Of a stretch of 40,091 nt of DNA, positions 31,085 to 39,274 are shown in pieces. The notes beneath the pieces are model-generated. The model had not been told where the DNA came from, ran no database searches, and saw nothing but the letters and a program-made list of their open reading frames with translations. The position numbers and the translations under genes are program-made. Every line of letters starts with the position of its first letter. Within the stretch, counting starts at the first letter, position 1. The DNA comes from Anaeromyces robustus (taxonomy: Eukaryota; Neocallimastigomycota; Neocallimastigomycetes; Neocallimastigales; Neocallimastigaceae): NCBI GenBank assembly GCA_002104895.1, contig MCFG01000506.1:1-40091 (forward strand). Reading direction: 5' to 3'.

Positions 31085-31777
31085 GTTAAGTTTCCAACTG
31101 GATTATTTTCTAATTTAAATAAGTCTACTAGGTCGAATGACTAATTATATAGTTTTTATAATTAAATAGTTTTTATAATTAAATAATATTTAAATAATAA
31201 CTAAATTAATTGTAATGCAAATAACACAATATTTATTTAATAATAATAATAACACTTTAAGATTAACTTTTTAATAGTAAATTTTATTTAAAAATAAGAT
31301 ATTGATAATATTAATATAACTATATAATTCAGGTGTTAATAACCTTACAAAGAACATTAAATATAACTTTATGTTATGTTCTTTTATACTTTGTAAGTTT
31401 GATAATAATAATATAAAATATAATATAAAATATTAATACATTAATTTAATGCATTAATTTAAAGTGATACGTTAACGTATAATATAATTAATAATTTGTA
31501 ATATAATAAGTTATTAATATCGATATTAAATAGTAATAAAATTAATATATTATTCAATATAATTGAATATATATAAATAATATATATATTAAAATATATT
31601 ATTAGATTATTTAAATAATCTTAAATTATAATATTTAAAATAAAATATTATAATAATAATTATTATATATAATTATTATAAAAAATTATTAATAATTATT
31701 ATAATAAATAATAATATTATATATCAAAATAATTGAAATTATAAATTCTAATTTCAATTGCACTTGATGTCTTGACA
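31084..31777 (-). repeat. G1 5' LTR
   Basis: Same sequence as the 3' LTR except about one base (near 31450). It starts TGTCAAGACATC at 31777 on the minus strand and ends AAACTTAACA. TATAAAAG at 31388-31381 is the likely promoter; R begins near 31348. Confidence 0.92.
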
Positions 31778-31814
31778 TAAAAGAAGTTTGATGTCAATAC
31801 ATCAACTTTGTAAT

Positions 31815-32349
31815 TGTAACGAAACTCATAATCAGTAAATTAGTAACCATGGTTTAGTGGTTAAATACTATGACCATCGAGCTGAACTCCTTGGGTTCGA
31901 CTCACACTCATTCTCAATTTATAAAAAATTTTTTATTTTAAGAAAAATTTATTATTAATTTCTGTATTTTATTTCTGTATTTTATTTCTGTATTTTATCA
32001 TAGAAATTAATAGAATAAAATCAGAAATTTTCGGATAAAAATTTTTTATAATTTATCCTTTTTCCATAAGATTCTTTTTTATCAAAAAAATTTAAGTTTC
32101 GAGAACTTTTTAGAAATTTTTATTATTTTCAAAAAAAAAAAAAATATAAATAGGTGTAAAATTCATTAATAAAATATTTTTAAATTCGTGCTTTTATTAA
32201 TTAGTTTATAAGTAATTTGAAATATTATAATAACTAATTAATAATTAATATTTATACTTTAAAATTAATAAAACTTATTTCTAACAAAACATATTTATTT
32301 TAAATTACTTTATTGTTTATAAACCTATTGTGTAAAAGCAAACGTTACA
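31815..32349 (+). mobile_element. Solo LTR-C (second subfamily) in copia, TSD GTAAT
   Basis: The unit starts TGTAACGAAACTCAT and ends AACGTTACA. GTAAT flanks it at 31810-31814 and 32350-32354. It is 535 bp. It has the same plan as the 26964 and 33277 copies but is clearly more diverged, with repeated CTGTATTTTATTT blocks like those at 1800 and 3210. ATATAAATAGG near 32145 is the promoter. Confidence 0.9.
31842..31920 (+). promoter_or_regulatory. tRNA-like Pol III module in LTR-C (31815 copy)
   Basis: Box A TGGTTTAGTGGTTA (31850-31863) and box B GGTTCGACTC (31894-31903), spaced 44 nt. Box A again begins 35 nt after the LTR start. Despite divergence of the surrounding LTR, box B is unchanged. 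Confidence 0.7.
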
Positions 32350-32354
32350 GTAAT

Positions 32355-33276
32355 CAATATTTTGAAATTTTATTTTATAATCAAGATGGTATAAAGTTTC
32401 AATATATAATAAAAAAGGTAATAAAATATGTACAGTTAGTGCAACTAACTATAATACATATAAAATATGGTCTTTTGAGAATAAAATAAATTTTGAAAAT
32501 AAAAACATTGAATGCAACAATATTGAATGCAACGAAAATGAAGAAATTATAAACTTATGGCATAGACGTTTAGGACATTTCAATATTGAAAAAATAAAAG
32601 ACCGATTACCAAATATAAATATAAAGAATAAATGTAAAGTTTGCTCAGAATCCAAACTGAAAAATTTTCTATATTCTTCTGAAAATAAAACTAAAGAATT
32701 GTTCGAAATGATCCATATGGATACTGTACAGTATTCAGATGAATCATTGTATGGAAATAAATACTTTTTTACAATTATTGATGACTTTTCACGGTACGGA
32801 TGGATTTTTTGTGTAAAGTTAAAGGCCGAAGTTTTCTTAACTTTTAAAAATTGGTATAATAAAGTTAAGAATGTATTCAATAAAAATATTAAATATATAA
32901 AAACTGATAATGGAACTGAGTTCAATAATTATCAGTTTGATAAATTTTGTGAAGACAATGGAATAATAAAATTAAATACTATTCTATATAATCCACAAAA
33001 AAACGGTAAGGCTGAACGTTTCCAACAAACGTTAATAAATGCCGCAAGGTTGAATAACATATTCTGGGAAGATGCTATTAACACAGCAAATTATATACAC
33101 AATAGGCTTCCTCATAAAGGAAATGACAATAAAATCCCTTACGAAGTACTATCTGAAGGTAAAAAGGTCGATTATAATAAGTTAAAGGTATTTGGATGTC
33201 AAGTTTTCTTCTACATCCCAAAACAGTTTAGAAGAAATACGAAAACTCAACACATCCTGGAATTTTGATTGGATAT
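32355..33276 (+). pseudogene. Copia GAG-pre-integrase and integrase core
   Basis: The region reads LWHRRLGHFN...CKVCSESKL, the H-x-x-x-H, C-x-x-C zinc-binding part that starts copia integrases (about 32555-32660). The core follows: IHMDTVQYS (catalytic D near 32717), YIKTDNGTEFNN (near 32895) and QKNGKAERFQQ (E near 33013), in the expected order and spacing. Then comes ANYIHNRLPHKG and LKVFGCQVFFYIP. In the family this protein inserts copia cDNA. A solo LTR-C interrupts it at 33277. It is part of a broken element. Confidence 0.85.
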
Positions 33277-33866
33277 TGTAACGAAACTCAGAATTAGTAA
33301 ATTAGTAACCATGGTTCTAGTGGTCAGACACTAGAACCATCAGGCCGAACCTCTCGGGTTCGACTCTCACTCTTTCCAATTTTGAAAAAATTTTATTTTA
33401 AAAATTTATTATTAAATTTTTCTACACTTTTCCATGTTGTAGAAACTACTCGAATTTAATCGATAAAGTCTTATCGATTAAATTCTAAAAGATTCTAGTT
33501 TTTCTTTTTATCTTAAATTTTATTTATCCGAGATTCATTTTAAATCAAAAAATCTAAGTTTCTAGAACTTTTAATACTTTTTACAAACGAAAACTATTTT
33601 TCCTTAAAAAGTATAAAAAATTTCGACAAAAGAAATATTTTTTCTTCGCGTTTTTATTAACTAGTTTATAAGTAATTCGAAATATTACAATAACTAATTA
33701 ATAAAGTATTATATTTTATATTTAATAAAAATTAATAAAACATTTTCTAATAAAACAAATTTTAACTTACTGTGTCTTTTATCTTTTTCAAATCCTTTCG
33801 TGTTTCCTATTATTTTGAATTACTTAAGGCTTGCGGACCTGTTGTCTACTTCACCCTAACCTTACA
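33277..33866 (+). mobile_element. Solo LTR-C in copia integrase, TSD GATAT
   Basis: The unit starts TGTAACGAAACTCAG and ends AACCTTACA. GATAT flanks it at 33272-33276 and 33867-33871. It is 590 bp and very close to the copy at 26964-27564, so both belong to the younger subfamily. Confidence 0.92.
33311..33380 (+). promoter_or_regulatory. tRNA-like Pol III module in LTR-C (33277 copy)
   Basis: Box A region TGGTTCTAGTGGTCA (33312-33326, one base longer than its siblings) and box B GGTTCGACTC (33357-33366). ATGGTTCTAGTG (33311-33322) and CACTAGAACCAT (33329-33340) form a perfect 12-bp hairpin with loop GTCAGA. The T4 run follows at about 33379. Confidence 0.7.
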
Positions 33867-34086
33867 GATATGATAGGAACCCTACCGCTTTTAGAATATA
33901 TGATAAAATAAATAACAAAGTTATATTAGCAAAGGCCGTTGAATTTTATGAAGATACTCCAGGAACAATAAATATACCTCCTTCTGTTCCAGATATAATA
34001 GATTTTACTACACAAGACGATAATAATGACGAAAAAGTGGACTTTCATAATTACTCTTATTGTGAAAATGAATATAATGATAAGTA
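33867..34086 (+). pseudogene. Copia integrase, C-terminal part
   Basis: Reads NPTAFRIYDKINNKVILAKAVEFYEDTPG, the stretch that follows the conserved GY-x-x-x-x-x-A-Y-R-I/V-Y block at the end of copia integrases. It is cut by gypsy G3 at 34087. Confidence 0.75.
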
Positions 34087-34710
34087 TGTAAAGATATTAT
34101 GCGCCACATTATAATATCTTTAATTGAAAATTCAGCCACTTTTCAAGTAACTGAATTACAAAAAAATATTTCTGTAAAATTATTGTGAAACAATAATTTA
34201 AATCAATTAAATAAAGTTCAAAACAAAATAAATTATTAATTTATTTTGTGAAATATTAATTTTTTCACTTTTAATTTATAAAATTTTTCATTGTTTTTAA
34301 ATTTAAAATATATAATAAATATATTATTAATATTAGAATAATAAATAAATAATAAATGAACTCAATTGAAATTATTTAGTCTTAGTTTTAATAGTTAATT
34401 TAAAATTTCTATTTTTAGAAATAATAAATAAATTTATTAAATAATAAAGTTTAGTTAGTTAGATAGTCCGTAAATAAATAGAAATTAAATATAAATAAAT
34501 TAGTATAATATATAATAAATATAATTATAAAAAAATATAAAAATACTTCAAAATTTCTTAAATTTTGAAAGGTGTAATTGTTATTAAATTTGAATATAAA
34601 ATTTTAATTATTAATAAAAAAAATTATTAACAAAACAAATTTTTATTTGAATATTTTTTTTTTATTTTTTTGTGTTAGTTATTGTAATCTATATTAGTCT
34701 AAACATTACA
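34087..34710 (+). repeat. G3 5' LTR (LTR-B type example, 624 bp)
   Basis: The LTR starts TGTAAAGATATTATGCGCC and ends AAACATTACA. TAAAGATATTAT and ATAATATCTTTA make a perfect 12-bp hairpin at its very start, and AAATTATTG-TGAAA-CAATAATTT is a second hairpin (about 34176-34200). TATAAAAATA is at 34536; CTTCAAAATTT and AAATTTTGAAAG form a palindrome between the TATA box and the presumed transcript start at 34574. Confidence 0.85.
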
Positions 34711-34721
34711 ATAACAATTAC
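34711..34721 (+). promoter_or_regulatory. G3 primer site, complementary to its own transcript start
   Basis: ATAACAATTAC directly follows the LTR. Its exact complement GTAATTGTTAT is in the LTR at 34574-34584, 38 nt from the first T of the TATA box. With the last LTR base the match is 12 nt. This is the same arrangement as in G1, in an unrelated LTR sequence. Confidence 0.75.
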
Positions 34722-34884
34722 CTTAAACCAAGAAAGAACATACGTTACAATAGCTACCGATTTAAGAGCTACCCTCTGGAAAATTGGTTTTTGAATCTAT
34801 CGTTGGAACTACCAAGATAATATCAAGGTTTCTTTTCTTTTGGGGCCTAAATTAACCATAGTAGTATATTAAATATATATATAA

Positions 34885-34942
34885 AGAAAAAACTCGACCG
34901 ACACCCACTGCAATAGGGATAGCGTCCTGGTCGACTTTTTTT
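34885..34942 (+). other. Stem-loop in the G3 leader
   Basis: AAAAAACTCGACC (34887-34899) pairs with GGTCGACTTTTTT (34929-34941) except for one position, in an otherwise A/T leader. The 29-nt loop is unusually GC-rich (CACCCACTGC, AGCGTCC). A packaging or translation-control structure is possible but not shown. Confidence 0.5.
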
Positions 34943-35081
34943 GAACAATACATATATATATAAAACAAGACAGCAACTGAGAAACATATATCAAAAAAAA
35001 AAATAAAAAAAAAAAAAATTGTCAGATTTAACAATAATAAATAAAGTATTACAAAACCTCTCTCTAGAGGAAAATCAAAAT

Positions 35082-35410
35082 ATGGCCGGTATTAATCACC
35101 AAATTAAGTTAGTGAATGATCCTCCATCATTCACTGGATGAAAGGAAGATTTGGACGGATTCCTGACTAGAGCCGAGTTGGCTATGGAATCCAATCTAGA
35201 ACGCTTCCTTGACGATGAAACAAAGGTACGATATTTGATATCGTATATGCTAGGAAGATCCTTAGAATGGGCGTCTATTTTAAGAAGAAACAATAGTCCC
35301 CTTCTAAGAAATTATGATAATTTTGTTAGAACTTAGGTCTAATTTTGGAGATTACACGGTTACTACCGATGGTGTAGTTTTACCTGGTCTAGAACCAAAT
35401 CTATTCGTCA
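35082..35410 (+). pseudogene. G3 Gag, N-terminal remnant
   Basis: From the ATG at 35082 the frame reads MAGINHQIKLVNDPPSFTG, the usual opening of the gypsy capsid domain. DLDGFLTRAELAMESN, VRYLISYMLGRSLEWASILRR and LLRNYDNFVRT follow as in retrotransposon Gag. The remainder is lost in the AT-rich interruption downstream. Confidence 0.65.
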
Positions 35411-36702
35411 GGTAAGGGATTAAGCAAATATCACTTGCAAACACTATATATGAGCTCTATTCGCTCCTATAGACGCTTTACAATATTTATTTTATAAGTA
35501 CTTACTTTATTAAGGTTTTTATTATTATCGCTCACTCTCCACCAATTGATAAATTCGTCTATTATCTTAATTTGAAAAATGCCTTCAAAAGTGATAATAG
35601 CTTTATCAAGAATAATAGTTTTTAAATACTTACTTTAAATTCTTATAGTTCTAATTCGAAATTCGATTTCTTTTCCAAGTTTCTTGTTTTACTTCACTAA
35701 GCTTTTAATAATTATTTCTTTAATTATTAATTTTTATTTATTAAGCTTCTTTAATTATAATTTTTATTTGGTTACACTAAAAATTATTTATAATACGTTT
35801 TATTATTTAATTTTATTTTTAATATTTTATATTTTATTTATTATTTTATTAATTTATTGTTTTATTATTATTTTATTTTATAAATTTATTATTTAAATTT
35901 ATTATTTTATTATTTTATAAATTTATTTAAATTTATTATTTTAACTAATTCTAATTTATTCTTAGTTTTATTATTATTATTAAATTATTATATTTTATTA
36001 TTTAATATTTTGGTTATTATTTACTATTCTAATAACAACGAAATAATTTTTATAAAATTTTTACATGTATTTATATTTTTACAATAATTTAAAGTATTTA
36101 TAATATTTAATAATAAAATAAATAAAAAGAACAATTTTTATTATAGAAAAGAAAATAAAGAATAAAAAATGATAAATAAGAATAATTTTTATTATATAAA
36201 AGAATTAAAAGAATAAAGAAATAGAAATTATTTCTATTTAATTTATGAATAATAATCATTTAATGATTATCAGCTAAATTAATAATTTTAATTATTAATT
36301 TTGTTATTTACAACTTTTTAACTATTTACATTTATTATTTACAATTTTTAATTATTTACAAGTTTTAATTATTATTAAAGATTTATTTAATTATTAAAAA
36401 TTATTTTTCTTTTGAATTTTATTATTAATATTTTTATTAATATTTATTTTATTCTAGAAATTATTTTATTTAATTTATAATTAATATTTATAATATTTAT
36501 TCTCTTTTTATTTATTTCTTTCTAGAAAACTTAATTATTTTTGTATACTATTAAGTTAGTATACTGACTAATTTAATTTTAGGTTTAATTAATATTTATA
36601 TTATATTTTATTTTAGTTAAAATTTATGGTAAATTTTTAAATATTAAATTTACCAGGAATTATGATTTAATAATTTCATTATTTATCATGAGATTCGTTA
36701 CA
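35411..36702. mobile_element. AT-rich insertion in G3, probably an LTR (right end only)
   Basis: About 1.3 kb of A/T sequence separates Gag from protease. The first 200 bp may still be decayed Gag. The right edge, GAGATTCGTTACA at 36690-36702, reads TGTAACGAATCTC on the minus strand, the start form shared by the family C and G4 LTRs. GGTAAATTT and AAATTTACC make a hairpin near 36628-36653. No left end or TSD was found. The short frame at 35684-35896 is simple-sequence noise. Confidence 0.4.
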
Positions 36703-36734
36703 ACAAGCATAAAATTATTAAAGTTAATGGTAAA

Positions 36735-38716
36735 GTGGAAAATATAAACTGTGAAATATTTCTGGATACCTGTGCAAGCGTTAACGTTATTACTTGCTCG
36801 GCTTTAAATAAACTAAATATTAATAAATTACCTATCGGAAAAATTTCTGAAACCATATTTCAAGCTTATTCCAACTATTCGATTGATAGCGAAATCTATG
36901 ATTTAGAAATTTCTATTGGAAATAAAAAGTTTAATGATTATTTTAGAGTTATTGATAAAGATGATATATTCGATATTTTAATTGGAGATGATTCATTAAA
37001 AAAGAATAGATTTGATATTAATTTAGTTAATGATACATTATATTGATGAAAATAATAATTATATAAAACTTACAAATTTATTATATGATATCAATCTTAA
37101 TGATAAAATTGAAACCAATAAGCAAATCGCCGAAAATTCAACACCAAATGGAGAACCTCTGCTTGTGACCATTACTGTCAGTAATAATGATGAAACTGTA
37201 TTAAGCAACGATAATGATAACACAAAAAATAAACTAATTAACGAAATAATTTTAGCTGCTCCTATGAATTATAAAAAACAAATTAGTGAATTATTTCATA
37301 AATTTAAAAGGGTTATGGCTATTAAAACTGACGATCTTGGGAAGTCAAAACTATTACCTCACAAAATCGAGTTAGTACCTAATTCTTCTCCAATAAAATT
37401 AAAACCCTATAGGCTATCAAAATCTCAAATGGTTGCTCTAAAGAAAATATTAATTAAATTAAAAGAAAATCAATTAATAGTTTCATCTGATTCTCTTTGG
37501 TCTTTTCCAGTTGTTTTAGTTCCGAAAAAGAACAATGATTGGAGAATGTGTGTCGATTATAGACAATTAAACAATATTACAGTAAAAGATTCGTATGCCT
37601 TACCTTTAATTGACGAAATATTTATGTTTATTGGACAAAATGCTAATGTTCTTTCTACTATTGATCTCTTTTCTGGATATCACCAAGTACCCATGTACGA
37701 AGGTGATCAAGACAAAACTACCTTTACTACCATGTTCGGTAACTATAAATTTTGTGTGACGCCATTTGGTTTATGCAATGCACCGGCATCTTTTTAACGC
37801 GAGATGAATCGAATCTTCTTTGATTTAATTGGCGTTTGTCTTTTTATTTATATTGATGACCTAGTGGTATTTTTAGATTCTGTGGAATCTCACATAAGTC
37901 ATCTTACTAAAGTTTTTAATATTCTAGAAGAAAATGGATTAAAAGTAAATTTAGAAAAATGTTCATTCTTTAAAAACGAAGTAATATTATTAGGACATGT
38001 TTTGTCCACCAAGGGTATCTTACCTATTCCAGATAAAGTTAAGGTAATTCTGAACTGGCTTCCACCCAAGAATACTACTCAACTAAAATCATTTCTTGGT
38101 GCTGTTGGCTATTATCGTAAATTTATTAAAAATTTTTCCCAACTAGCAAACCCCTTGTTTAATCTGTTAAAAAAAAGATGTTCAATATATTTGGTCAGTG
38201 GAATGCAATAATGCTTTTGAATGTTTAAAAAATAAACTAATTAATGCACCAATATTAACCCACCTGATTGTAACAAACCTTTCATTATTAGAACCGATGC
38301 TTCCAGAGATGGTTTGGGTGGCGTATTACTACAGAAAAATGATGACGATTTCGAAGTTCCAATCTATTTCGAGAGTAGATCCCTTTCTCCAGCTGAGGAA
38401 AACTACAATGTAACAGACCTAGAAGGAAAAGCTGTCTTTCACTGCGTAAAGAAATTTAAACCTTATTTTTGTGGAAGTAAACATACTACCACTGTTATAA
38501 CTGACCACAAACCTTTAGTCAGTATTTTCTCTAAACGTGAACCTACCAATATATATAGTATAAATACGAGTGAATTTTTCTCTAAAAAATTTTATAAATT
38601 CGAGTTATTATTAATAAATAAAAATAATTATTTAACACTAACTTGTAAAGTAGTTTTGCGTTCGATAATAAATTTTTATTTTACATTAAGAAGAAAGTAT
38701 ATTTTTTATTGTTGTC
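36735..38716 (+). pseudogene. G3 Pol remnant: protease, RT, RNase H
   Basis: Protease comes first, with EIFLDTCASVNVI as active site and DIFDILIGDDSL as the downstream G-D/N block. RT follows (HKIELVPNSSPIKLKPYRLS, FPVVLVPKKNNDWRMCVDYRQLNN, STIDLFSGYHQ, FGLCNAPASF, FIYIDDLVVF), then LGHVLSTKGI and FLGAVGYYRKFIKNFS. RNase H traces (YFESRSLSPAEENYNVTD, ITDHKPLVSIFS) end near 38540. RT lineage differs from G1 (STIDLFSGYHQ versus [10 protein letters not shown]). It has a few breaks and is cut by G4. Confidence 0.8.
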
Positions 38717-39189
38717 TGTAAAGAACAGAAGTCCAACAATAATAATTCTTAATAAACTTAAAAACACCTCAATATTAAAAAATTTTCAAGAATTATTGGA
38801 CACAAACAAACAACAGGTTAGTATCAAATAATTTTATTTATTTTATTATTTCTTTGTTAATAAAAACTCGAATTTTCAAATGAGAAAATTCTTGAATATT
38901 TATAAACATTATTTCAAAATATTTTAATTACATTTTTCATGAGTTATTATATTCTAAATCTAATTGGTCTATTAACCTTTTTATAATAAAATAATATTAT
39001 CATTTAATACACTTTATAATATATTAATATATAATAAAATAATAATAAAAAAATAAAATAATAAAATAGTAAAAAATAAAAATATAAATTTTAACAAAAG
39101 GCATTCCTGTGTATTGAACCCAGGAATACTGAGCAGAGTTCTAGAGCTTAACGAGTAAGCCAACTCTATAATTTCTAGTATTCGTTACA
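38717..39189 (-). repeat. G4 3' LTR with tRNA-like module
   Basis: The minus strand starts TGTAACGAATACTAG (39189) and ends GTTCTTTACA (38717), 473 bp. TTTATAAATATTC near 38900 is a possible TATA box. The first 90 nt hold a tRNA-like Pol III module, annotated separately. Confidence 0.75.
39095..39172 (-). promoter_or_regulatory. tRNA-like Pol III module in the G4 LTR
   Basis: On the minus strand, box A TGGCTTACTCGTTA (39162-39149) starts 27 nt inside the LTR, box B GGTTCAATAC (39120-39111) follows at 42 nt, and TTTT comes about 15 nt after it. GCTTA/TAAGC gives a D-arm-like hairpin, AGAGTT/AACTCT encloses it, and CCTG/CAGG closes a T-arm-like hairpin. The sequence is unrelated to the LTR-C module except for the boxes. 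Confidence 0.65.
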
Positions 39190-39200
39190 TGGTCCTCCTC
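39190..39200 (-). promoter_or_regulatory. G4 polypurine tract
   Basis: GAGGAGGACCA on the minus strand directly precedes the LTR start TGTAACG, as expected for the plus-strand primer. Confidence 0.7.
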
Positions 39201-39274
39201 TAGGATTCGGATACCAGACGAATCTAGATAAAATTTTATTAAAATAAATTTAAAACTATCTAATATAAAAATTT

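Larger units (their letters stand above)
24175..31777 (-). mobile_element. Gypsy G1 (chromovirus type), near complete, TSD TAAAA
   Basis: LTRs at 24175-24868 (3' LTR on the minus strand) and 31084-31777 (5' LTR) are both 694 bp and differ by about one base by eye, so the insertion is young. TAAAA flanks it at 24170-24174 and 31778-31782. Order on the minus strand: 5' LTR, primer site, gag, pol (PR-RT-RNase H), integrase with chromodomain, about 530 bp untranslated sequence, PPT, 3' LTR. It looks whole apart from one insertion, a solo LTR-C (26964-27564) between RNase H and integrase. Closest in design to Tf1/sushi-type chromoviruses. Confidence 0.93.
20427..34086 (+). mobile_element. Broken Ty1/copia element hosting nested insertions
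   Basis: Parts in copia order on the plus strand are: LTR-like start, Gag (20913 on), CCHC-like region, protease (near 22000, and 24027-24174), GAG-pre-integrase and integrase (32355-33276, 33867-34086). The element is interrupted by a MULE derivative (22056-23407), the gypsy G1 (24175-31777), two solo LTR-C copies (31815-32349, 33277-33866), and is ended by gypsy G3 at 34087. RT and RNase H are not in the window. It is a fossil with several breaks besides the insertions, and is the oldest member of the nest. Confidence 0.8.
34087..38716 (+). mobile_element. Gypsy G3 (LTR-B element), broken and truncated
   Basis: 5' LTR-B (34087-34710), primer site, a 370-bp leader, Gag start (35082 on), an AT-rich interruption (about 35410-36702), protease, RT and RNase H, all on the plus strand. 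Integrase and the 3' LTR are missing because G4 cut in at 38717. The TSD cannot be paired for the same reason (left flank AAGTA). It has a handful of breaks besides the insertions and is older than G4. Confidence 0.82.

Noticed and set aside
34852-35034. 60-residue minus-strand frame rich in Phe and Ile
   Set aside because: It is antisense to the G3 leader and its A-rich runs; no independent support.
35684-35896. 70-residue hydrophobic frame resembling a membrane protein
   Set aside because: Simple A/T sequence read as Ile, Leu, Phe and Tyr, within an insertion-like stretch; no other sign of a gene.
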